NCBI GenBank assembly: GCA_030998015.1
Contig: JARWMV010000249.1
Span: forward strand, 916,447 to 980,446
Length of the DNA: 64,000 nucleotides
Direction of reading: 5' to 3'
Source: Ceratorhiza oryzae-sativae
Lineage: Eukaryota; Basidiomycota; Agaricomycetes; Cantharellales; Ceratobasidiaceae
In this document: positions 18,670 through 29,528 of the stretch, in pieces
Layout: every line of letters starts with the position of its first letter
Numbering within the stretch: the stretch's first letter is position 1
Position numbers and translations under genes: made by a program
Notes under the pieces: generated by a model
What the model saw: only the letters and a program-made list of their open reading frames with translations
Database searches by the model: none
What the model was told of the DNA's origin: nothing

Positions 18670-21420
18670 TTCGCCCTTTCAGACTGGCCATCTGTTTGGG
18701 GGTGGTATGCTGTGGAGTAGGATGGTTTTATATCCAGCTGTTTGTTCAGGTGCCTTAACAATTTGGATGCAAAGTTGGGACCACAGTCTGAGATGGTTTT
18801 TCATGGTAACCCATGGAGTTTCCATACATAGGTTAGGAACAAGTTTGCGCAATCTGTGGCACTGGCCTCTGTCTGACATGGAATAAAGTGGACCATTTTT
18901 GTCAGGCAGTCCACAACTGTAAATATAGCATCAAACCCTTCTGAAAGGGGCAGCCCAGTGATCAGATCATAGGTAATTTCCTCCCAAGGTTTTTCCGGTG
19001 CTGGTATTGGGTTTAGTAGCCCTGGGGGAACCTGGTTGCTGTGCTTGTTCCTAATACAGGATTCACAATGTGTGACATATTTGTTGACCAATTTTTTCAT
19101 TGATGACCATGTATATTTGCAGTTTAACAATTCATATGTTCTGAACTGTCCTGGGTGTCCTGCAGCTGGGTTGTCATGATGGCTTTCAATGATCAGCTTG
19201 CAAAGTTCTTTGTTATTTGGGACGTAGATTCAGCCCTTATATCATAATAGTCCTTTGTCCCATTCCCAGCTTTTGACCTTTTCATTGTTGTCTAGGGCTT
19301 TTAGCACTTTTGACAGGTGCTTGTCCCCTGGGATAGCATCCCTAATGAGTTGTTCCAGGTCATGGTCTGGCATGATTGCTTGTAACCATAGAGATTTTAA
19401 TTCCAAAAATTGGTTTTGTGCAAGCAGAGCTTGGCTCTCACCCCCCTCTTTAGGGATGTGTCTTGACAGCCTAGAGAGTATGTCCGCCTGGCCATTCTTT
19501 GCCCCTTCAATGTATAGAATCTTGAATTTGAACCTGGACAGGAACTCGTGCCACTGTGTAACTCGGCCATTCAGTGGCCGGTTTGTCTTCCAATATTCCA
19601 GATTCTTGTGGTCACAAACAATGTTTACCAGGTGTTCCGCCCCTTCTAGTAAGTGACACCAGTGTTTGAGGGCTTTTATAATTGCCAGCATTTCCTTGTT
19701 GTAAATATCATAGTTTCTTTCTGCTGGAACCATTGCTTTGGAATAGTCGGAGATTGGGTGAAGCATTCCATCTTCTCCGTATTGCAATAATACAGCACCT
19801 GTGGCATAGCCCGAGGTGTCTGTTTCCAAAATAAATGGTTTGCTGGGTTCTGGCTGAATTAGGAGGGGGGCTTCTTTCAATTTGTGCTTCAGCAGGTTCC
19901 ACACCTGATCCCTTTCTTCTGTCCATTCCCACTTTGTGTCCTTCTTGACAAGTTCATAAAGACATTTTGTGATTTTTGAGAAGTCTTTTATGAAGTGCCT
20001 TAACCAGTTTGCAAATCCCAACCCTTCCAGGACTTCGGTTGGGTTTGTAGGGGTTGGCCATTCGACAGCCTTTTCAACCTTGGCTGGGTCTACTTTAATT
20101 CCCTGCGGGGTCACTACTATTCCCAGGTAATCAACTTTGGTGACATCAAAAATGCACTTCTCCAAAGCACAGTATAGGCCAGCCTTTTGGAGACAGTGCA
20201 AGACCTCTCTGACATGTTCATCATGTTCTTCTTGGTTTCTGGAGAACACTAATATATTGTCCATATAGATTACAACGTAAATGCCCTCAATGTCTTGGAA
20301 CTCTTCCCGGATCATAGCCATGAAAGTTCCTGGTGCATTCTTTTGGCCGAATTGCATGACTAAGGGCTCATATAGCCCATATTTGGTTTTAAAAGCAGCC
20401 TTCCATTCATCCCCTTCCCGAATTCATATGAGGTTGAAGCCCCACTTTAGGTCAAACTTGGTGAATATCTTTGCTCCGCGTATGGTTTCCACAATGTCAT
20501 TGATGCGTGGGAGTGGGTACACATTGGAGATGGTCATTTCGTTTAGCCGCCAGTAGTCAATGCACATATGCAACTTCCCATTTTTCTTTTTAACGAATAT
20601 AACTGGGGATGCCATTGGTGACCTTGAGGGTCTGATATGCCCTGCTTTTAGTTGGCGGTCCAAAGTTTTGCGCAATTCTGCATCTTCCTTGACACCCACA
20701 CTATATATGGGGCCATGCCTTGGCTTGGCATCTGGCTTTAAATCTATTTCCATATCCCACTTTCTATGGGGTGGTAATGGCTGGACGTCATCTTCCTCAG
20801 CAAATATTTTCTGGAATTCTTTATATTTTGCTGGGAGGGAGTCTAAGGAGTCCAACTGAAGCTCCTTGGGTTTATTTGCTTGCACATGTAGGGGTTTTGT
20901 AATGCAGTGCTTCAAGCATATTGGCAAGTTGAACTTCATATCCTTTCCATCCCAATCAATGTCTGGGTTATGGAATTTGAGCCATGACATGCCCAGGACT
21001 AGGTCATTTTTGCCAACACTCACAACATAAGCACTGAGGATCTCTTGGTGCTCTTGAATGCACAACTCAAAGGTGCAGTAATGGGTCACAGACCCAGAGT
21101 CTATCTCCCTTCCATCAATTACCCTCAGTTTCTTGGGCGTTTTTAAGGCAATGGTAGGAATACAGTATTGTTTAACCAAATCTTCATGTATAAATACTGA
21201 TGTGGCCCCTGAGTCAATCATGGCCCATCCGTTGAATTTTTTTCATGTTATATGCAGACTTGTGTTTGGGGGTTATGCACAGAGGGAATGCATGAAAGAA
21301 AAACTGTAGTTGTGATTGGTTTCCTAACAACATACATTCCATTTCCATATTTTTATTTTCATTATGCACATTTTGTAACGTAGCACCCAAGACCGCCCCC
21401 CTGGCACGGTTTGAGCTCAT
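18670..21420 (-). pseudogene. Gypsy g2 pol, decayed and 3'-deleted
   Basis: Same protein as g1 pol but with an intact join from protease (MIDSGATSVFIHEDLVKQY) into RT. Later stops break it: after FDLKWGFNLI (a TGA in place of CGA at about 20424), between RNase H and integrase (about 19130-19245), and others. RT has IYMDNILVFS, with the second catalytic Asp changed to Asn. Integrase ends at YHPQTDGQSE and jumps directly to the purine tract, so the integrase C-terminus and chromodomain are deleted. Many changes from g1 are C to T or G to A at former CpG. Confidence 0.88.
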
Positions 21421-22808
21421 TCTTTTACCGACTCATTGTTGGTTGTTTCAATGTCCTCAACCACTGCCTCATATCCTGATATCTTGGCTGAGGGGCATTT
21501 GGTGGCAATGTGGCTGCGCCCTCCACAGTTATAGCAGGTGTTCGTCCCCTTCCCTTTTCCTGCGCTATCCAGATCCATTGCGTCTGGGTCCTTTGCCTTG
21601 GGGGCCACTGGTGGATGATTATCCTTCTTTATGTCCTTGAAGGATTCTTGTACATTGGCGTTGCTGCCATCGTAGCAGACAGTTGGAACCATGAAGCCCT
21701 TTGCATTGGGCCCAATGGCTACAATTTGACCTTTTACAGCCCTGCTGTCCTTAATCTTGTATACTCGTTCCCCATTCTTGAATTTCTCTTTTTGGGGAGT
21801 GCTTTGGGGGTTATTTGTTGGCCTACTGGTTGAGGCACTGTTGCTGCTGGACTTGTTACCCCCATGAGACGTCCTCTTGCTACTGAAAGAAATGAGGTGG
21901 TGGTCGATTTCCAGGGCCCACTGTGTGAGCTGAGCGAATGTCTTTGTGTGGGGATTGTAATTTTGGGCTACCATGCTGTCCATTACATCAGACAACAAAC
22001 CATCATAGAACTGATCATGCATAGCTGCATTGTTGTAGTTGAGCCCAGTCAAGTATAGGTTGAACAGAGTGAGGTAGTCTTGGACCTTCTTGGATTGTTT
22101 CAGTTTCCACCATTTGTCACAGTTATTTTCAGTACAATTCAAGTCCCCATATTGGGTGGTGAATTCCTGCCAAAACAGGTTGGCATCATGAAGCCATGGG
22201 ATTGCGGTTCCAGGGTTTAAGATTTCAAATTCCTTGTAGGAGTTGACCCATTCAGCTGCAGACCCTTCAAGATAAGAGGTGATGAAGGTGACCACTTGGT
22301 CAGCTGAATGCCCACTCATGTTTGTATTGATGTATTGGGCACATGCAATTCTGAATGAAATGGTGTCTTCACGTTTTGTGCCATCAAATTTTTGAGGGGC
22401 AGCCATTTTAACTTTTGCAGTTGACCCACTAGAGGGAGTGGGTACTGTTGGTTGTGGATGGGCTGCACTGGAGGGAGCTAGTACTTGAGTGGCACCTGAG
22501 CCACCTGTCAAGGTGTTGATTTGTGCTTCAATGCACGTGATAGTGTTTTGGAGAATGGCTAACATCCCCACTAGGTTGTTGATGTTGGTGGCTAGTCCAG
22601 CCACATCCGCATCTATTTTTGTCTGATTGGTGGTAAGTTTGGCCTCAAGTGAGTCTGTGTAGGTTTTATTATTATGTTTGACATCTCCAATATCATTTTG
22701 GAGATTGTTGGTTTGCTCTTGCAGTTCGTCCATTGATTGAAGCATATAAATGACCTTATCTCCATCAGACATATTTGCCCAAGCAGGGGCAGGGGTTGGT
22801 GACGCCAT
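21417..22808 (-). CDS. Gypsy g2 gag (463 aa), intact frame
   Basis: Complete gag: MASPTPAPAWANMSDGDK start, coiled coil (residues about 30-90), Ala/Pro linker, helical capsid-like part, and a Lys/Ser-rich segment. It then has the zinc knuckle CYNCGGRSHIATKC and acidic end ESVKE. The stop codon overlaps the pol ATG (ATGA), as in g1. The frame stays open upstream to 22913, so an N-terminal extension of 35 codons is possible. It is intact although the pol of the same copy is dead. Confidence 0.85.
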   Translation of the reverse strand: MASPTPAPAWANMSDGDKVIYMLQSMDELQEQTNNLQNDIGDVKHNNKTYTDSLEAKLTTNQTKIDADVAGLATNINNLVGMLAILQNTITCIEAQINTLTGGSGATQVLAPSSAAHPQPTVPTPSSGSTAKVKMAAPQKFDGTKREDTISFRIACAQYINTNMSGHSADQVVTFITSYLEGSAAEWVNSYKEFEILNPGTAIPWLHDANLFWQEFTTQYGDLNCTENNCDKWWKLKQSKKVQDYLTLFNLYLTGLNYNNAAMHDQFYDGLLSDVMDSMVAQNYNPHTKTFAQLTQWALEIDHHLISFSSKRTSHGGNKSSSNSASTSRPTNNPQSTPQKEKFKNGERVYKIKDSRAVKGQIVAIGPNAKGFMVPTVCYDGSNANVQESFKDIKKDNHPPVAPKAKDPDAMDLDSAGKGKGTNTCYNCGGRSHIATKCPSAKISGYEAVVEDIETTNNESVKE

Positions 22809-22837
22809 TTCAGAAGGAACTTGAGTAGATTTTTTTT

Positions 22838-23116
22838 TTAAAGGCGACAGAGACAGTAAGGAAGTACAGGAAATTGAGGGTTGTTTTGATAGTAAAGGAT
22901 TTTGGTTCCCCACACAAGTCTATAGATTTCAAAATTTCCAACTCCTTCAAACCTTAGCCACATATTGTCCAAGTCCCAACTTTTGGTGTCTTGACAACAA
23001 TATGGGCACTCCACCCTCTTCAGTTTAGTTTGATCTTGGAGGAGTGTTTCCTTGGGGAGAATCGACTTGGGCTGCCGTAAGGGGTGCTTCTTCCAGAATT
23101 GGCGAGCCCATGCCAC
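22838..23116 (-). CDS. Gypsy g2 leader ORF c (92 aa)
   Basis: Full-length counterpart of the g1 ORF at 17030-17308, starting MAWARQFWKKHPLRQPKS and ending PVLPYCLCRL. Differences are mostly Arg lost to Trp, Cys or Gln, as CpG decay of CGN codons would give. The length is unchanged and no stop has arisen. Confidence 0.45.
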   Translation of the reverse strand: MAWARQFWKKHPLRQPKSILPKETLLQDQTKLKRVECPYCCQDTKSWDLDNMWLRFEGVGNFEIYRLVWGTKILYYQNNPQFPVLPYCLCRL

Positions 23117-23412
23117 TTAGAAAGGTGGGGTGAGGGAGGTCTGATGGCGTTGAGAAGACAGGGAAGGCGTACTTATGGGGTGCAATTGTTTCTCAGACTA
23201 TTGCTTCTAGTCTGAGATGGTCTTGGAGGAGGGATAGATAGTCCTCCTGATGTTCATGCAGTCGTTTGGTTAGGTGTGCGCAACGGGCCTCGGCTTTGTG
23301 AAGTTTTTCACAAGTTTCTTCATACTTATTTTGGTAATAACGATACCTGTCTTGGAAGTTTTTGATAGTATTTAACAGGTGACAAAGGAGTTGTTGGCCA
23401 AGGTTCTCCAGC

Positions 23413-23778
23413 TTATAGCTGGTTGCAGGGGATGGTGTAATAGTATAAGAATTTGTCCTTCTTAGGACAATAGGGGCAGCATGCTGGGAAAGTGGCTCTG
23501 TTCACCTGATGGCAGATTTTGCACCCAGGGGCACCCGGCTCGGTAACGAAGGCTTGTTGGGCACATCCAACTCTCTGGGGGTGGACTTTGACAATTACTA
23601 CTTGGTTAAAATCAATGTGCCCAGCCTCCTCAAGGATACTTTTGACTGAATTGAGGGTGAAGCAGTGGATAGAGAGGTGTCTGAACCACCCACACAAACG
23701 GCAGCGCTGGTCTTCTGTAAAAGGTTGTGCCACTTGAGGGCTGTGTGTTCTGTCAGAGACGTACTTGAGCAAGAGCAA
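23413..23778 (-). CDS. Gypsy g2 leader ORF a (zinc-knuckle protein, shorter start)
   Basis: Counterpart of 17605-18036. It keeps CRLCGWFRHLSIHC (CX2CX4HX4C) and the second Cys group (CKICHQVNR...CPYCPKK), ending YYTIPCNQL. The upstream part of the g1 frame is not in frame with an ATG here. Confidence 0.45.
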   Translation of the reverse strand: MLLLKYVSDRTHSPQVAQPFTEDQRCRLCGWFRHLSIHCFTLNSVKSILEEAGHIDFNQVVIVKVHPQRVGCAQQAFVTEPGAPGCKICHQVNRATFPACCPYCPKKDKFLYYYTIPCNQL

Positions 23779-24099
23779 GATAAAAGGAAAGATAGACCCT
23801 TTCCTGAGTCTATTGGAATAGGAAGGTGACCTCCGTTGCTCAGCTACTTAAAGGCAATGAGTGACCCCACCTCTTGTCGATGGAAGAGATTAGAGAACCA
23901 AAGCTTGTTATGACATGTGAGGGACCTGGCTATGCAAGGTTTCACAGAGGCACATATAGGGCAATGATGTCTTGTGGCTGTGGACAGGTGGAGTGGGATT
24001 GGGGAAGGCAACAGGGAGTTATCTCAAGACGACACCAACAGTGTTCCAGACATATCCCAGACTACACTGAGACTTACGATTGACAAGAACTTGACCTGA

Positions 24100-24475
24100 T
24101 GTTGACAACAACAAGTCAGGCAACAAGGAAAATAGTAAGAAAGTAAAAGAACTTGTATTCGACAAGAGGTCAAGTTCTTGAGGAGCCCTCTGCAAACTTG
24201 ACCTGGTTTATATACATTGTACAAGCCACATCATAAAAAACAAGTCTGTACAGTGAGTCATGGCTGATAAGAGATAGAAGCAGTAGAAGCAACTGTGGAA
24301 CTGTGGAATTTCACATCAGAGTTGAAATACACCTCGGTTATCAGCCCGGAACCTCCCCTGAATCACATGACACAGATATACCATAAAAGGCAGGTATGTT
24401 TTGAAGATGGTCTCATAAAATGTAATAAATCAAGAAAATATTATAGAGTGGATATATGCATGTCAGTTCATGACA
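24100..24475 (-). repeat. Gypsy LTR (5' LTR of g2)
   Basis: 376 bp, TGTTGACAAC...TTCATGACA on plus, with more CG to CA/TG changes than the other two LTRs. A diverged primer-site sequence (GACAAGAACTTGACCT) lies just below it. Confidence 0.9.
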
Positions 24476-27423
24476 AGCTACATCTGTGAATGAGATGTAG
24501 TACTTGTATCCTCCGATAGTGGCAACAGAGGTGGGTCCCCAGATGTCCAAGACCATAAGATCACCAACCTTCTCCACTTTGGTTTCAGACACAGCCAGGA
24601 AGGGAGTGACCTTGTGCTTTCCTTGCACACAGGCCTTGCAGAAATGTTCTTGCAGTGCCGATCCATTCAGCTCCATCCCCTTGACCATTCCTTCCTTCAC
24701 CATCACTTGGAGCAACTCCATCGACATATGTCCCAACGCTCAATGCCACTCATCCCACGTTCACACTACCAGGGTGACTTCTTGTCTAGGCGCTACTGTG
24801 TTACAGGTCAGGGTACACTTGAATATCTAGAGCTTAAGCAAATATAGATATGTTAGTATACACTAATTGTACTCAATACTTCTTAGACTAGAGTAAGAAG
24901 GCTCAAAGTAGTTGCAATGCAATCAAGTAACACTCAAGGTAGTCTTAATCTTTCACAGTGTAAACTGACTAATTTATAGGTATAAAGAGCAAGACTACTA
25001 TGGTCAGGTTCCCTTAGATATCTGAAATGTAGTTCAGCCCTAGTCGCTTGGACTAACTGATACTAATCTTAATACTAGACTTAAGCAATAGCTTATAGGA
25101 TAGATGGGGGGCTGCCTAATGCGCGTACTTCCTCAGCTACAGGTACTTAGATTTTCCTCTAATAGCTGGTACTTAATGTCATGCTCAATCAGGCAATATT
25201 GTATCCTTATTTATCTCTGTATATAAGATACAATGACTCAGACAGGATATAACTAATATGGTACTTTATTCCTCAGTACTAGTTATATAAGAAATCACAC
25301 ACAGACAATAGAAAAATAGAAAGAGAAAAAGAGACCAATAACCAGTCTGGGTTGAGTAGAGGAGGGAAGTGGTCTGGAAGGGCCTCAGAGGAGGTCCTTT
25401 TATACCCTGAGGAGGGCATTCCAGAACCAAATAGATACATGCATGCCAGTGCGATCATCAAAAGAGGGTACTGCTATACTTGGGGTACACCCTAGCCCAG
25501 TATAGGATATAAGAGTAAAGACAGGGTGTGGATCGAAGGCATTGATGCATCTGAGACCTGCTATTGGCTTGTAGATCATATTATCATAGTATATACATGT
25601 AATGAATGGAGGCTACATCTCAGTGAGTCATAAAGTGAGTCAGAGAAGCTTCTGGATCAATTTGGGAAGCTCTCCTGACTCACTGGAGTCATTAGATCTT
25701 GATTGATGGTCCAGTAAGATTCTAATGATCTTCGGGCCATTCCGGCGCGAGGATCCGGTGGATCGCGACGATCTTCGGGCAGCAGATACCGCTGAAGATT
25801 AGCTATCGATAGAGCACAACATCGCTTTGATAGCGTAAGCGGTTGCCGAGATATGAGCGTTGCGATGTTGTAATCAATATCTCCTGATAAGAGGAAATAT
25901 CGCAACCTCTGTATCTCTCTGAGATCTTATTGTAAAAACTTAATAAAATATGCGTTGGAGAGCGGGAAATTTGTACTATTTAGGAGAATGGAAAATAGTA
26001 CAATTCAGAGCGCATACAAATTCAAGTATTTCACAATTTAATTATAGAGGCATCACTTGAGGTTGGCAGAGCAGACTAAAATAATAGAAAATGTTAGTGA
26101 TCCATAACATACTGGGCATTTGACTTCGAGTCCAACCACATATAGGGAGCCTTCCCTGATGCGTCGCTTGATTGCTTTCCCAATCTGCACCCCCTTAGAG
26201 TTGCAGATTATTGATGCATTGTCAGCCGTATTGAATTTCATGCCTGCATCTGTCATCCGGCCCTTGGAGAGCAGATTGTGCAGTGCACTCGGCACATGGA
26301 CAATGTCTTTGAGGTGCAGCATCATATGTTTCACTTTAGATCCTAGTAATTCCACCACAACTTCACCTTGACCAGCAATTTGGGCTTCACCACCTATGCC
26401 ACTGACCTGAGAGTTTGGTGTCGCAATGTAGTTTGAGAATAGCGTTTTGTCTGACACTATGTGTGTTGACAATCCGCTGTTGAGTAGCCATGTGCCAGCA
26501 GGGATGGATCTGGTATAGGCCATGCACACCATCTTGACAACTGCATGTGATTCATCACTCTTGCCTTTGGCTCAGCCTCCATGTTGTCCACAGTTTCCTC
26601 CAGGCTTGTATGCGCCTCCCCCTTCAGCCCAGCACTCTGCAATCTTGTGGCCCTTCTTTTTACAGTTCTGGCACATGTTGCTGTCTTTGTTGCTTGAGCT
26701 TGAGTGATTAGAGGATGGCTTGGAGTACATCACAACCTCCGATCTGGTCATGGCGCCTTGTTTGTGTTGTTCTTCATCCATCAGACAAGCTAGTAAGTCA
26801 GACGCATATGTATCACATTCTTCTGTCTTAGATCAATCTACATGCCAGGATATTGTGCCTATAAATGATTGCCAACTGGCAGGCAGTGATCCAACAACTT
26901 GTAGCACATATTCAAGCTTGTTCAAGGTCTTGCCAAGGACAGTAAGTTCATCCATTACGATGCATAGTTTGTGCATATGGTCTTCAAGCAACTGATCATC
27001 ATGCATAGCCATGCAATAGAAGCGATTTTGAGCAGATAGGAGACCCAGAAGGGATGATGATTTATAGAGTGAGTTGAGGTGGTCCCAGCACTCCTTAGAT
27101 GATTTGAATTGGACAAGTTGGACAGAGATAGCATCAGAGCAGTGTAAACAAATTGCGCTAAGTGCTTTTCAATCACTCAACACCCATTTCATGTCACTTG
27201 ATCCCAGGTTGGGTTTTGTTCTGTCGACATAGTCATATAGGCTGCAGTTGACCAGAATATTGACCATTTGCATACGCCAGATGATATAATTGTCTTGGCC
27301 AGTGAGTTTGTCGATTTTGTACATGCCAGACCTGACTGATAGCAAGATTTCGGGGGTCTCAGAGCTAGCAGGGGGTGGCGACATTGTAGTATTGGATGGA
27401 GACATGGTAAGGCAGCAATGCAA
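24476..27423 (-). pseudogene. Copia Y gag-PR-preintegrase, interrupted by LTR-1 B
   Basis: Minus strand from 27423: a gag N-terminus with KIDKLTGQDNYIIWRMQM (copia gag helix region), a zinc knuckle CQNCKKKGHKIAEC near 26640-26680, and protease WLLNSGLSTHIVSDKTLF near 26450-26490, where the usual DSG is NSG. It then runs to GLEVKCPV, where LTR-1 B interrupts. It resumes with GHMSMELLQ and the gag-preintegrase Cys motif (FCKACVQGKH), then DIWGPTSVATIGG entering the integrase core, cut at 24476 by the gypsy LTR. Several stops are present. Confidence 0.85.
24799..26109 (+). mobile_element. LTR-1 copy B (solo LTR, 1311 bp)
   Basis: TGTTACAGGTC...GATCCATAACA with a perfect 5-bp duplication TACTG (24794-24798, 26110-26114) inside copia Y. 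It still holds a CpG-rich core (about 25733-25800: TTCCGGCGCGAGG, GGATCGCGACGAT) that is fully TG/CA-converted in copy A, so B is the youngest or least methylated copy in view. Confidence 0.93.
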
Positions 27424-27471
27424 TAGATAAAGTGGATAATCAGTATTTCAGCTAGTAAGTTATAGTCTGCT

Positions 27472-27484
27472 GGGGCTCATAACC
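27472..27484 (-). promoter_or_regulatory. Copia Y primer binding site (half-tRNA iMet)
   Basis: Right after the 5' LTR the sense strand reads GGTTATGAGCCCC, complementary to the anticodon stem-loop GGGCTCATAACC of initiator tRNA-Met. Copia-type elements can be primed by an internal tRNA-iMet fragment. Confidence 0.65.
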
Positions 27485-27677
27485 TGTTGGAAGTGGGCAG
27501 TGGAGGTAGTGGAATAGGATTATATTCAATGTACAGAACATAGTGCATATATGCGATATAAGACAATAAGACAAAAGATACAAAGGAGTGACAGTAATAA
27601 TAGTAACTAGGTAGATAAGAGACAAAGCTATATGCAGTACAATAGTAACCAAGTCACAATTGTTTGTCCTTACAACA
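27485..27677 (-). repeat. Copia Y 5' LTR
   Basis: 193 bp, equal in length to the 3' LTR at 9497-9689 with six differences. It is followed by the CATAT duplication at 27678-27682. Confidence 0.92.
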
Positions 27678-27977
27678 CATATGTACTGCCTTACTATTGA
27701 ATATATAAGGGAGAGTCTGAGAGCCTTAAGCCTCAGAACTCAACCTCCTGTTGAAACATCCCTTCTACCTGAGTTGGTCACCAAGCCACTTAGTCTCTGC
27801 CCAGGCCTCTTTAGGTCAAGTGCACTTCTCTACTATCCTTGCATGTTGTTGCAACCTATCCCCTCACTGCACATCCCCCTCTAGGTGTTGCAGTCTTGAT
27901 CCTTGGTGTTACAGCCCTTGGATCTGCCATCACCTCATAAGCATTTGGCATTGTTGTTCAGGTTGTTGGCTCTGACA

Positions 27978-29528
27978 AAGGATGTGACATTGAAGGCAAA
28001 GGAGCAGTCCTCTAGGCAGAGCCCTAAGACCTGCTCCAATTGCAGCAAGCCTGGACACTTGAGGGCTAAATGCTGGGTGAAAGGAGGTGATGCAGAGGGC
28101 CAAGGGCTGTTCCAAAAGTGGCAGTCACCAAAAGATAAAGGGAAGGACAAGGAGAAACCCAAGTCTGGTGACATGAAACTGAAAGCTGAATCAGCACAGA
28201 TCATGATGACATTTGTAGCTACAGATGACATACCAGAGATACTGATGCTATATGCATCACCTGTAGTCAATGAAGAAACAGCTGCACATTATCAGCTGTT
28301 AGATTCAGGGGCATCTTGTCACATGACCCCTCAGTGCAAATGGTTTTCAACTTACCAGTCCCTTGTACCCCTGGTCCCAGTTTGAGTGGGCAATGGAACA
28401 AAGATATATGCTGTTGGCATTGGCTAAATATTAGTCACACTTCATAATTGCAAGGGTCAGGAGACAGACACATATATGGAATTAGTGCTCCATGTACCTT
28501 GATTTGAATGCAAGACTAATGTCTGTGGCCCAGCTCAACAAGCAACAGATGAATGTGTTGTTCCAGAGGGGTATTGGTGTGATTATGATTAGCCAAGATG
28601 GCTGAGGCAATGAAATAGGATGGGCAAAGCAGTCAGGGCAACTCTACAAGGTGCAAGCAAAAGTTACACATGCCAATTCTACTGTGCATACAGCCTTCAT
28701 AGAGGCTGACAACAATAATGCTGATAATGATTTTCAAGCCTAAGAATTCATTGCATATACTGCAACTACAGTTGCACAAGCAGACCTACCTACCTGGCAC
28801 TGCCAATTTGGTCACTTGAACTATGAATACATGCTAGATATGATCAGGAAAGGCATGGTTGAGGGCATGGACATATTGGGGAACTGCTCACCTCCTAAAT
28901 CAAAATGTGGTCCATGCCTCCAAGGGAAGCATACACACACACCCTTTCCACTGTCCCAATCTTGTACCTCTGAGGTACTCAAACTCATGCACAGCAATCT
29001 ACATGGCCCCTTACCCATTCAAGCAATTGGAGGATTCTGACATTTTGCTGTTATGATTGATGATAAATCCTGCAAGATATTCATGCATTTATTGCAGAAC
29101 AAGAGTGATTATGCAGGTCAATTCAAGGACCTCAAAGTGTCAATTGAGAATCTTACCAGCAATAGAATTAAACACTTACAAATGGATGGTGGTGGCAAGT
29201 ACAGTTCAAATGCCTTTGAGGCATTTCTGCAATTGGAGGGGATTCAGCATCAGAAGACCAAGGCTGATTCATTGGTGAGCAATGGTATAGCTGAGCAAGC
29301 AATACATACCCTAGACAACTGTCAGCACGTGATGTGATTCAACATGCATTTACCTGAGAAATACTGGGGTTACATGATTCTGCATGTGGCTCACCTATGG
29401 AATGTAATGCTGAAGAAACACCTAGATGGCCAAACACCAAGCAAAGCATTTAGTGGCAAGATCCCAAATGTATTGGGATTATGTACATTTGGATGCAAGG
29501 CCTGGGCCTGCATGCCTGACAATAGGCA
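27978..29528 (+). pseudogene. Copia W gag end, protease and integrase (decayed)
   Basis: Plus strand: zinc knuckle CSNCSKPGHLRAKCWVKG at about 28036-28089, protease LLDSGASCHMTPQ near 28300, then stops. A pre-integrase motif follows with TWHCQFGHLNYEYML and CGPCLQGKH (about 28795-28935). Integrase core pieces are SNLHGPLPIQAIGG, MIDDKSCKIF and MDGGGKYSSNAFEAF (about 29000-29230), and a segment with EKYWGYMILHVAHLWN. It is broken at 29528 by copia Z. The open frame of the zinc knuckle starts inside the LTR-2 end only because of the insertion. Confidence 0.85.

Larger units (their letters stand above)
10278..24475 (-). mobile_element. Tandem pair of Ty3/gypsy chromoviruses sharing a central LTR
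   Basis: Layout on minus strand: LTR (24100-24475) - element g2 - LTR (18293-18669) - element g1 - LTR (10278-10653). g2 ends at 18670 with a degraded purine tract against the middle LTR. g1 begins below the same LTR with a primer-site sequence. So the central LTR serves both. Outer flanks (GTAGC left, AGCTA right) are not a clean duplication, and the host copia Y lacks about 2 kb at this point. Confidence 0.9.
9497..27677 (-). mobile_element. Copia element Y (minus strand), with nested gypsy pair and LTR-1 B
   Basis: Bounded by 193-bp LTRs (9497-9689 and 27485-27677, TGTTGGAAG...CTTACAACA) and a perfect 5-bp duplication CATAT (9492-9496, 27678-27682). Sense is minus: the 5' LTR is at the high end, followed by a primer site at 27472-27484 and gag. 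The purine tract (CTCCCCCTCAA on plus, from 9690) abuts the 3' LTR. Only about 2.7 kb of its own sequence remains. Most of integrase and the front of RT are missing at the site occupied by the gypsy pair. Confidence 0.92.
9266..27977 (+). mobile_element. Solo LTR-2 in copia W gag, split by copia Y
   Basis: The left part 9266-9496 starts TGTCATGGCCTAGACC, and the right part 27683-27977 ends GTTGGCTCTGACA. Together they give 526 bp, matching the 525-bp copy at 7917-8441 in inverse orientation. The whole is flanked by AAGGA at 9261-9265 and 27978-27982, the duplicated target in W gag. The gap is filled by copia Y. Confidence 0.9.

Noticed and set aside
27660..27975. ORFs over 27660-27975 as part of the copia W protein
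   Set aside because: They are in the LTR-2 remnant. Removing LTR-2 and one AAGGA copy restores the true gag frame from 9197-9265.
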